11,924 bases of DNA from GWF2-50-93 sp049297395 (lineage in GTDB: Bacteria > Verrucomicrobiota > Lentisphaeria > Victivallales > GWF2-50-93): assembly GCA_049297395.1 (NCBI GenBank), contig JBAQUG010000002.1:1-11924 (forward strand), in the 5' to 3' direction. A program made the position numbers and the translations under genes. Positions 6,479 to 11,924 of the stretch are shown here, in pieces; position 1 is the first letter of the stretch, and every line of letters starts with the position of its first letter. The notes under the pieces are model-generated. The model saw only the letters and a program-made list of their open reading frames with translations, ran no database searches and was not told the origin of the DNA.

Positions 6479-7039
6479 ATGAAGAAATTTATTGCTCTAG
6501 TGGTGGTTGTCGTTGCTATGACTGCCGGAACTGTAACACAGGCTTCGGTGCTTGACAAACTTGTAATGTACGTTCCGAACAGAATCATTGATGTCATGGA
6601 CGTGTTCTCGCTCTCTCTTGCTTTTGGCCCTACCGCAAGAGGCGAAGTATGGTGCACAAGGCCATTTGCGTTCGGAGCCGGAACCGGTGTTCTGGCAAAG
6701 GCGGCAAAAGCCTACAATCGCCAGTATGGCTTCGGTCTTGAATCAGGCTGGGAGACAAGCTTCGCAGCAGCCTCCGCCGAACAGAAGGAACTTTCCCATA
6801 GCATAGGATCATTGGAGGACTACACCTACTATTCCACAGGCGCACCGAGGACTGATGAAAGAATCTACAATTTCTATAATGGTGAAAGAGACTACTGGTC
6901 ACTTGGCATGACAGGCGGCCTGGCCATAGCTGAAGTGAGCGGCGAATTCCATCCTGTTGAAATCTTTGACTTCTTCGCAGGATTCCTCTTTATCGATCTC
7001 AAGGGTGATGATCTCGTATTGCTTGACACCAAGAACTGA
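6479..7039 (+). CDS. Small exported protein of unknown function
   Basis: The likely start is the ATG at 6479, preceded by AAGGA (6465-6469, 9 bases away); this gives 186 residues. An upstream in-frame ATG would add 21 residues ahead of a clear signal peptide. Residues 1-22 are that signal peptide: MKKF, a valine-rich core, then cleavage after TQA. I do not recognise the family. The mature N-terminus has the pattern VPNRIIDVMDVFSLSLAFGP (Asn34, Arg35, Asp38, Asp41), followed by Gly/Ala- and Tyr-rich segments suggesting beta structure. The C-terminus from His158 (HPVEIFDFFAGFLFIDLKGD) is hydrophobic and ends with an acidic turn. There is one cysteine (Cys59), not in a lipobox. The gene stands alone: a divergent tRNA lies to its left, and a strong terminator separates it from the glycine cleavage genes. 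It is probably periplasmic or outer-membrane associated. Confidence 0.7.
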   Translation: MKKFIALVVVVVAMTAGTVTQASVLDKLVMYVPNRIIDVMDVFSLSLAFGPTARGEVWCTRPFAFGAGTGVLAKAAKAYNRQYGFGLESGWETSFAAASAEQKELSHSIGSLEDYTYYSTGAPRTDERIYNFYNGERDYWSLGMTGGLAIAEVSGEFHPVEIFDFFAGFLFIDLKGDDLVLLDTKN

Positions 7040-7064
7040 GAATTGAATAGATATTGAATATCAG

Positions 7065-7094
7065 AAGGCGCGGTTTAAACCGCGCCTTTTTTTT
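7065..7094 (+). terminator. Strong intrinsic terminator
   Basis: AAGGCGCGG, TTTAAA and CCGCGCCTT form a GC-rich self-complementary hairpin. A run of T residues follows directly to 7094. It ends transcription of the small exported-protein gene 26 bases after its stop and isolates the glycine cleavage operon. Confidence 0.93.
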
Positions 7095-7136
7095 ACACAT
7101 CACCGAAGAAAATTCTCCAAAATAAAAATTATTAGT

Positions 7137-7163
7137 TTGACAAATCTTCTATTTATATTTAAT
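7137..7163 (+). promoter_or_regulatory. Probable promoter of the glycine cleavage operon
   Basis: A perfect TTGACA (7137-7142) is followed, after 15 bases, by TTTAAT (7158-7163, 5 of 6 to TATAAT). Transcription from about 7170 would leave a leader of about 22 bases before gcvT. The spacer is shorter than ideal. GGAG at 7181-7184 is the ribosome binding site for the ATG at 7193. Confidence 0.45.
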
Positions 7164-7192
7164 TGCTTGTCATAATTAACGGAGAAATTTCG

Positions 7193-8302
7193 ATGAGTGA
7201 TCCTGAGAATCTTAAAATAACACCGCTCTATGACAAGCATCTCTCCCTAGGCGCTAAAATGGTTCCGTTCGCAGGCTGGATGATGCCTGTCCAATATACT
7301 GAAGGAATAATCGCGGAACACAAGCACACTAGAACACTTGCTTCCATCTTCGACATCTATCACATGGGGGAATTCCGCGTAAAAGGTGAAGACTCGGCCA
7401 TTGCCCTTGATAAAATTCTTGCGAGGGCGGTAGCCGACCAGAAACCCGGAACATGCCGCTACAATTTCCTATTGAACGACAAGGGAACCGTCATAGACGA
7501 TCTGATCGTCTACAGGGTCTCTGGAAATGAATTCTTCATCGTCGTCAATGCCGGCACGAAGGACACTGACGCCGCAAGATTCCGGGAACTTCTTCCGAAG
7601 AGCGTATCCTTCAACGATGAATCCGATGCAACCGCAAAAATAGATCTCCAGGGACCCGAAAGCGCAAATGTCCTTGAGGCACTCGGCCTGAAAAAGGAGT
7701 CCCTTCCGCTTTATTACAGATGGATGGACACCGTAATCAATGGAATCCCCTGCCTCCTCAGCCGCACCGGATATACGGGCGAGCTTGGCTTTGAGATTTA
7801 TTTCCCTGCTGAAAAATCAGCAGCCATGTGGGATCTTCTCCTGAACCAGAAAAACGTGAAACCGGCCGGCCTCGGAGCACGCGACACACTGCGTCTTGAA
7901 ATGGGATATCCGCTCTACGGGCACGAACTGAATCTCAATACTACTCCAGTTGAGGCGGGATTCTCGGAAATAATCAGGCTGGGAGACAATCGGGATTTCA
8001 TCGGAGCCGGCGTATTGCGGAATTCGCAGCCGAAGAAGAGGCTCGTTGGAATCGAGCTGGATGGCAGGCGCGCAGCCAGGGAAGGCACGAACGTGATCAT
8101 CGACGGGAAACTCGCGGGAACGGTTTCATCCGGGGCTTTTTCCCCATCGCTTGAAAAAGCAGTTGCCATGGCGTTTATTTCCGAAGAATTCAAGATTAGT
8201 GAAGGAATGGGGCTTGAACTTGCAACTGAAAGATTCAAAGTATCAGGGAAAATAGTCTCTGTTCCATTCTATAAGAACGCGACGGCCAGGATTAAAATAT
8301 AA
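7193..8302 (+). CDS. gcvT: Aminomethyltransferase, T protein of the glycine cleavage system
   Basis: It takes the aminomethyl group from lipoyl-H protein, releases ammonia and forms 5,10-methylene-tetrahydrofolate in the cytoplasm. The protein has 369 residues, normal for GcvT. Family landmarks are TPLYDKHLSLGAKMVPFAGW (10-29), VIDDLIVY (100-107) with the catalytic-aspartate region at Asp102/103, NAGTKDTD (119-126), RTGYTGELGFEIY (191-203) and GARDTLRLEMGYPLYGHEL (228-246). The start is the ATG at 7193, with GGAG 8 bases upstream; an in-frame TTG at 7163 would add ten residues not typical of the family. One oddity is DIYHMGE at 54-60, where most homologues have a DVSHMG-like sequence. It is the first gene of gcvT-gcvH-gcvPA-gcvPB. 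No glycine riboswitch fits in the short leader. Confidence 0.95.
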   Translation: MSDPENLKITPLYDKHLSLGAKMVPFAGWMMPVQYTEGIIAEHKHTRTLASIFDIYHMGEFRVKGEDSAIALDKILARAVADQKPGTCRYNFLLNDKGTVIDDLIVYRVSGNEFFIVVNAGTKDTDAARFRELLPKSVSFNDESDATAKIDLQGPESANVLEALGLKKESLPLYYRWMDTVINGIPCLLSRTGYTGELGFEIYFPAEKSAAMWDLLLNQKNVKPAGLGARDTLRLEMGYPLYGHELNLNTTPVEAGFSEIIRLGDNRDFIGAGVLRNSQPKKRLVGIELDGRRAAREGTNVIIDGKLAGTVSSGAFSPSLEKAVAMAFISEEFKISEGMGLELATERFKVSGKIVSVPFYKNATARIKI

Positions 8303-8355
8303 AATAATTTAAATATTTATTTTTTTTGCTCTGTTATTTTCTTAAAAACAAATTA

Positions 8356-8361
8356 TATAAA
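8356..8361 (+). promoter_or_regulatory. Possible internal -10 box before gcvH
   Basis: The 93-base gap between gcvT and gcvH is very AT-rich. It holds a T-run (around 8320-8329) and a TATAAA hexamer 34 bases before the gcvH ATG, without a convincing -35. It may allow extra transcription of gcvH onward, or may be only a low-complexity spacer. Confidence 0.2.
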
Positions 8362-8395
8362 ACCATTTCTTTTGAAATTCACTTGGAGGATTATG

Positions 8396-8782
8396 ATGAA
8401 AAGATACACAAAAGAACATGAATGGGTGGAGATAAAAGGCACCGAGGCCTTCATTGGCATAACAGCCTTTGCGGCAAAAGAACTCGGCGACATCACATTC
8501 GTTGAAATGCAGTCGGAAGGGACGGATCTGATAATCGGAGATGTCCTCGGGACCATCGAGTCGGTCAAGGCCGCCTCCGATGTCTACTCGCCGATCAGCG
8601 GCACCGTCGCCGCCATCAACACCAACCTCGAGGAGGAGCCCGGCATAATCAACAATTCCCCGGAGGAAAAAGGCTGGGTATGCAAGCTGGACAACATCGA
8701 CCTTGTCGAACTCGATGAGCTCATGACAAAGGAACAGTACGACAAATATCTCAAGGAAACATCAGCTCCTTCCAAGAAATAA
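8396..8782 (+). CDS. gcvH: Lipoyl carrier H protein of the glycine cleavage system
   Basis: This small shuttle protein carries the aminomethyl intermediate on lipoyl-lysine between the P, T and L proteins. It has 128 residues, the usual size. It begins MKRYTKEHEWVEI, the classic H-protein opening. The lipoylation site is Lys58 in GTIESVKAASDVYSP, and the C-terminal part has GWVCKLDN and LMTKEQYDKYL, as in the family. Two ATGs are adjacent (8393 and 8396). GGAGG (8385-8389) is 6 bases from the second and only 3 from the first, so 8396 is chosen. A TTG farther upstream is unlikely because it precedes the ribosome binding site. The gene is followed after 76 bases by gcvPA in the same operon. Confidence 0.96.
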   Translation: MKRYTKEHEWVEIKGTEAFIGITAFAAKELGDITFVEMQSEGTDLIIGDVLGTIESVKAASDVYSPISGTVAAINTNLEEEPGIINNSPEEKGWVCKLDNIDLVELDELMTKEQYDKYLKETSAPSKK

Positions 8783-8858
8783 AACACAAGCTGGAATATC
8801 CGAATCTGAAATAAGCTGCCGATCATATCTTGTAGTAGTCATATTGTAAAAGGGAAAA

Positions 8859-10205
8859 ATGCCTTACATTCCGAACACTGATGCCGACAGGAAGGAAATG
8901 CTCGAAGCCGCAGACTGCAAAAGCATTGACGAACTGTGGCAGAAGGCCCAGATAAGGACAGCTCCCCCGGCACTCGAGAACATCCCGGCTGGAATGTCTG
9001 AATACGAGGTAACGCGCCATCTCAGTTCGCTGGCCTCGCAGAATGCAATACATCTTGTGAACTTCGTAGGAAGCGGATATTACGACCATCTAATTCCCGC
9101 CGCAGTCGGAACAATGGTCGGACGCTCCGAATTCTATACGGCATATACTCCGTACCAGCCCGAAGCCTCCCAGGGAACACTTCAGGCAATCTACGAATAT
9201 CAGTCCGCAATATGCCGTCTGACTTCCATGCCGATGTCGAACGCCTCCCTTTACGACGGAGGAACAGCATTGTTCGAAGCGATCATGATGGCTGTCAGGA
9301 TCACAAACCGCCGCCAGGCCGTGATCTCCGGAGCCGTATCCCCCATTTTCCGCGAAATGATCAGATGCTACAGCAGCAATCTGGATATTGAAATTATCGT
9401 CGTGCCTGTCAATCCTTCGAAGACCGATTCCTCGCAGAGCGCCATGGTTGACGCCGTCACCGACAAGACAGCCTGCATCCTCGTCCAGTATCCGAACGTG
9501 TTCGGAACAGTCGAGGAATGGTCTGATACAGTTGAAAAGATCCATGCCAAGGGCGCCATCGCCGTCTGTTCCGCCTATCCGATCGCCCTCGCAATGCTGA
9601 AAACCCCGGGAGAAATGGGATTTGATATTGTAACCGGGGAAGGCCAGAGCCTGGGAATCCCGCTCAGCTTCGGCGGTCCATACCTCGGATTCATGGCAGT
9701 CAAGGAAAAACTCGTCCGTAAAATGCCTGGAAGAATTGTCGGCAGGACGCTTGATCTCGATGGCAAGCCAGGATTCGTCCTTACGCTCCAGGCCCGCGAA
9801 CAGCATATACGCCGCGAACACGCGATGTCGAATATTTGTTCCAACGAAAGCCTCTGCGCTCTGACCGCCCTCGCCTATCTCACATGCATCGGAAAGGAAG
9901 GGCTTCTCCAGGTTGCGAACCTATGCGCGGCAAAAGCGAATTTTGCAAGGGAGCTCCTTCTTCAGATTAAAGGCATAGAACCCGTCGGCGAAAAAGCGTT
10001 CTTCAACGAATTTGTTATAAAGCTGCCCGGCGACTCATCTGAGATTGTCGGAAAGATGATCGACAAGGGCTTCGCCGCCGGATTCCCGCTTGGAAGATAT
10101 TACAACGACAGGAAAAACCAGCTGCTCGTGGCCGTCACTGAAAAGAGGACGCGCGAAGAGATCAAGGCGTTTGCAAACGCAATGGAGGCCGTGCTGTGGA
10201 GCTGA
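8859..10205 (+). CDS. gcvPA: Glycine dehydrogenase (decarboxylating) subunit 1, N-terminal half of P protein
   Basis: With subunit 2 it decarboxylates glycine using pyridoxal phosphate and loads the aminomethyl group onto lipoyl-H protein. It has 448 residues, the normal length of the split subunit. Diagnostic blocks include GSGYYDHLIPAAV (71-83), FYTAYTPYQPEASQGTLQ (92-109) with the following YEYQSAICRLT, SLYDGG (130-135), EGQSLGIPLSFGGPYLGFMA (261-280) and REQHIRREHAMSNICSNESL (313-332). This half contributes to the active site but lacks the PLP lysine, which is in GcvPB. AAAAGGG lies 4 bases before the ATG. The final codons overlap the start of gcvPB by 10 bases. The two-gene form of P protein is also known in, for example, Thermotoga and Bacillus. 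Confidence 0.96.
   Translation: MPYIPNTDADRKEMLEAADCKSIDELWQKAQIRTAPPALENIPAGMSEYEVTRHLSSLASQNAIHLVNFVGSGYYDHLIPAAVGTMVGRSEFYTAYTPYQPEASQGTLQAIYEYQSAICRLTSMPMSNASLYDGGTALFEAIMMAVRITNRRQAVISGAVSPIFREMIRCYSSNLDIEIIVVPVNPSKTDSSQSAMVDAVTDKTACILVQYPNVFGTVEEWSDTVEKIHAKGAIAVCSAYPIALAMLKTPGEMGFDIVTGEGQSLGIPLSFGGPYLGFMAVKEKLVRKMPGRIVGRTLDLDGKPGFVLTLQAREQHIRREHAMSNICSNESLCALTALAYLTCIGKEGLLQVANLCAAKANFARELLLQIKGIEPVGEKAFFNEFVIKLPGDSSEIVGKMIDKGFAAGFPLGRYYNDRKNQLLVAVTEKRTREEIKAFANAMEAVLWS
10184..10205 (+). promoter_or_regulatory. Overlapping stop/start with GTG initiation of gcvPB
   Basis: GGAGG at 10184-10188 precedes a GTG at 10196-10198, while gcvPA ends with TGA at 10203-10205. The other nearby GTG (10191) is out of frame. 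The arrangement supports translational coupling of the two P-protein halves. Confidence 0.8.
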
Positions 10206-11647
10206 TCTATTCAAAAGGAAAATCGGGAAGACGCGGTTCATCGCTTCCAAAGCTTGATGTCCCGGATGCCAACTCCATTCCAGCCTCTCTCAAGAGGAAA
10301 AAAGCCGCACAGATGCCGGAAGTCTCCGAACTTGAAGCTGTAAGACACTTCACTCTTCTCAGCAGGAAGAACATGGGCGTCGACTCTAATTTCTATCCAC
10401 TCGGCTCATGCACGATGAAATACAATCCGAAGGTGAATGAAAAGATTGCAGCAATGCCCGGTTTCGCGGATCTTCATCCCCTCCTCCCGCAGCTCAGGCG
10501 CGGTGGAGCCCTCACGCAGGGCGCGCTTGCTGTCATATATGAAACTGAACGAATGCTCAGCGAACTCCTCGGATTCTCCCAGACTACTATGCAGCCCCTC
10601 GCCGGAGCTCATGGTGAACTTACCGGAGTAATGCTCATCGCCGCATATCACAAGGCGCATGGCGACAAGAAGAGGAAAATCATGCTCATACCCGATGCCG
10701 CCCACGGAACAAATCCGGCAAGCGCGGCTATGGCTGGATTCGATACAGTGACTATTCCTTCCGATCCGCACGGCAATGTCGATATTGACGCTCTCAAGAA
10801 GGAGCTTGACGAAAATGTCGCCGGAATCATGCTCACATGCCCTAACACTCTAGGAATGTTCGACAAGAACGTCAAGGAAATCTGCGATCTCATACACAAG
10901 GCAGGCGCTTTGGCCTACTGTGACGGCGCCAATTTCAATGCAATCATCGGCAGACTCCGCCCTGGCGACATCGGATTCGATGTGATGCACGTCAACCTGC
11001 ACAAGACATTTTCAACTCCGCATGGCGCCGGCGGACCCGGTTCGGGCCCTGTCGGGGTCTGCGAGAAGCTTGTTCCATATCTGCCAGTCTCTTGCGTCGT
11101 CAAACGCAGCGACGGAACCTATGCCCTCGAGTACCATCACAAGGAGAGCATTGGATATATTGCGCCGTTCTACGGAAATTTCGGGATAATCCTGAGAGCA
11201 TACGCGTATCTCCTGGTGCTCGGCAGGGAAGGCGTTAAAAAGGTCAGTGAAAATGCAGTTCTCAATGCGAACTATATCCGTGTCAAGCTTCTTCCGTATT
11301 ACGACCAGCAGTATCCTGGATACTGCATGCATGAATGTGTGTTCTCCGCGACCCGCCAGACGGAAAAAGGCGTGCATGCCCTCGATATCGCAAAGGCGCT
11401 GATCGACCGCGGAATCCATCCGCCGACAATCTATTTCCCGCTCATCGTCAAGGAAGCAATCATGATCGAGCCGACGGAAACTGAGTCGAAGGAAGACATC
11501 GACAAGTTCATCCAGGTGATGATCGACATTGCGAAACTCGCAGACGAGAATCCTGATGCAATCAAGAATTGCCCGCTGACAACCCCTGTCAAACGCCTCG
11601 ACGAAACCCAGGCCGCCAGGAAACTGGATCTGGCTTCGCTGGAATAA
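10196..11647 (+). CDS. gcvPB: Glycine dehydrogenase (decarboxylating) subunit 2, PLP-binding half of P protein
   Basis: This is the catalytic partner of GcvPA, with 483 residues. PLP should form a Schiff base with Lys270 in VNLHKTFSTPHGAGGPGSG; the glycine-rich stretch after it is characteristic. Other family blocks are FYPLGSCTMKYNPKVNE (66-82), HPLLPQ (94-99), QPLAGAHGELTG (133-144), IPDAAHGTNPASAAMAGF (165-182), GFDVMH (260-265) and EPTETESKEDID (425-436). The start is a GTG at 10196, with GGAGG (10184-10188) 7 bases upstream inside gcvPA. Its 10-base overlap with the gcvPA stop implies coupled translation and equal amounts of the subunits. No gene for the L protein follows within the window, so a dihydrolipoyl dehydrogenase encoded elsewhere must be used. 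Confidence 0.96.
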   Translation: MELIYSKGKSGRRGSSLPKLDVPDANSIPASLKRKKAAQMPEVSELEAVRHFTLLSRKNMGVDSNFYPLGSCTMKYNPKVNEKIAAMPGFADLHPLLPQLRRGGALTQGALAVIYETERMLSELLGFSQTTMQPLAGAHGELTGVMLIAAYHKAHGDKKRKIMLIPDAAHGTNPASAAMAGFDTVTIPSDPHGNVDIDALKKELDENVAGIMLTCPNTLGMFDKNVKEICDLIHKAGALAYCDGANFNAIIGRLRPGDIGFDVMHVNLHKTFSTPHGAGGPGSGPVGVCEKLVPYLPVSCVVKRSDGTYALEYHHKESIGYIAPFYGNFGIILRAYAYLLVLGREGVKKVSENAVLNANYIRVKLLPYYDQQYPGYCMHECVFSATRQTEKGVHALDIAKALIDRGIHPPTIYFPLIVKEAIMIEPTETESKEDIDKFIQVMIDIAKLADENPDAIKNCPLTTPVKRLDETQAARKLDLASLE

Positions 11648-11653
11648 TTCTTC

Positions 11654-11677
11654 AGGCACAGAGGCACAGAGGCACAA
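11654..11677 (+). repeat. Short tandem repeat after gcvPB
   Basis: Three consecutive 8-base units, AGGCACAG, AGGCACAG and AGGCACAA, start 6 bases after the gcvPB stop. The rest of 11678-11797 shows no gene I can support. Confidence 0.7.
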
Positions 11678-11797
11678 AGTTTCTTCTTCTGGAAACAAGA
11701 AAATCTCCTTTCTTCCATTGTCGAGCTTCCCCCTTCGCACGCTGAAGAAGGAAATCATGGACTACATCGAGGAGGAAACCGCTGCAGCCCTCTAGAA

Positions 11798-11844
11798 CTA
11801 TAGTTTTTCAGATAAATAATTTCATTATTTTCCTGAAAAACTAT
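11798..11844. repeat. Hairpin-forming palindrome, right-hand copy of a dispersed repeat
   Basis: The outer arms ATAGTTTTTCAG (11800-11811) and CTGAAAAACTAT (11833-11844) pair over 12 bases. Inside, AAATAAT (11814-11820) and ATTATTT (11824-11830) pair over 7 bases around a 3-base loop, with a 2-by-2 internal bulge between the stems. Bases 11798-11828 match 6175-6205 (minus strand) with 2 mismatches. It lies about 150 bases after gcvPB and overlaps the end of a minus-strand reading frame. It may act as a two-way transcription end between converging genes, but no U-run follows on either strand. A small non-autonomous mobile element or REP-like repeat is the alternative. Confidence 0.65.
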
Positions 11845-11924
11845 CAACGAGAAGTTGAAGCTCCGCAGAACTTCTCAGCTTTTTCATGACTCTTATGACT
11901 TCAGCCGCGTCGCTCATGTACTTC
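11825..11924 (-). CDS. C-terminal tail of a possible unidentified gene (5' part outside window)
   Basis: Reading in from the right edge, one minus-strand frame stays open for 32 codons and ends with TAA at 11825-11827. The predicted tail includes KYMSDAAEVIRVMKKLRSS and then AELQLLVDSFSGK. It looks like ordinary charged, helical protein, and its codon mix resembles neighbouring genes, but it is too short to assign a family. The last seven codons plus stop lie in the palindromic repeat at 11800-11844. It would converge on gcvPB. An open frame of this length can arise by chance. Confidence 0.4.
   Translation of the reverse strand, partial: KYMSDAAEVIRVMKKLRSSAELQLLVDSFSGK

Noticed and set aside
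7163..7192. Earlier TTG start for gcvT
   Set aside because: The ATG at 7193 has a well-placed GGAG, and the extra ten residues are not typical of the family and would place the start almost on the promoter.
8303..8395. AT-rich gap with a T-run after gcvT considered as an intrinsic terminator
   Set aside because: Only a weak A/T stem precedes the T-run, and gcvH must be made with gcvT, so it is at most an attenuating spacer.
9090..9821. 243-codon minus-strand frame opposite gcvPA
   Set aside because: Antisense shadow; gcvPA on the plus strand is unmistakable over its whole length.
11654..11677. Three 8-base units considered as a CRISPR-like or iteron array
   Set aside because: Units are short, directly adjacent with no spacers, and only three in number; it is a simple tandem repeat.
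11012..11758. 248-codon open frame on the minus strand opposite gcvPB
   Set aside because: Antisense shadow of a certain gene; arises from codon bias and has no recognisable domain.
11697..11795. Open plus-strand frame ending KKEIMDYIEEETAAAL before TAG, including a 12-codon ATG frame from 11757
   Set aside because: Too short, no ribosome binding site for the ATG, upstream residues look non-coding, and no family recognised. A gene remnant is possible but cannot be supported.

Overview
The window most likely comes from a member of the Planctomycetes-Verrucomicrobia-Lentisphaerae group, with Lentisphaerota (Victivallales-like) as the best guess. This rests on gene style, not a marker gene: a pseudopilin-like protein with an FTLIEL...LLPAL N-terminus and a relaxed H-Xn-DG C-terminus, a very large secreted glycosidase-like enzyme, and a GntR-type DNA-binding domain fused to a LacI-like sugar sensor. 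That set recurs many times per genome in that group. No ribosomal RNA or other phylogenetic marker is present.

Left half, all on the minus strand (read right to left): a well-formed promoter (TTGACA/TATGAT, about 6128-6155) precedes a 1318-residue exported glycosidase-like protein (2128-6084). A 197-base intergenic stretch rich in inverted repeats follows. Next come a pseudopilin-like protein (1079-1930) and, 17 bases later, a GntR/LacI-like regulator that runs off the left edge (1-1061). Together they look like a carbohydrate-use module: a secreted enzyme, a surface pilin-like protein of unknown role, and a local sugar-responsive regulator.

Middle: a tRNA-Pro(GGG) gene with encoded CCA lies on the minus strand (6221-6298). 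A small exported protein of unknown function (6479-7039, plus) ends at a strong intrinsic terminator (7065-7094).

Right half, plus strand: gcvT, gcvH, gcvPA and gcvPB (7193-11647) encode the T, H and two-part P proteins of the glycine cleavage system. They decarboxylate glycine, carry the aminomethyl group on lipoyl-H protein and pass the one-carbon unit to tetrahydrofolate. The L protein (dihydrolipoyl dehydrogenase) and lipoylation enzymes are not in the window. gcvPA and gcvPB overlap by 10 bases and are probably translationally coupled. The leader before gcvT is too short for a glycine riboswitch.

Far right: the tail of a probable convergent minus-strand gene (11825-11924) ends inside a 45-base hairpin-forming palindrome (11800-11844). 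A 31-base stretch of this palindrome region (11798-11828) recurs with 2 mismatches just downstream of the tRNA-Pro gene (6175-6205). This suggests a dispersed repeat family. The ordinary genes are confidently identified; the more open questions are the glycosidase-pseudopilin-regulator module, the structured intergenic region inside it, and the dispersed palindrome.
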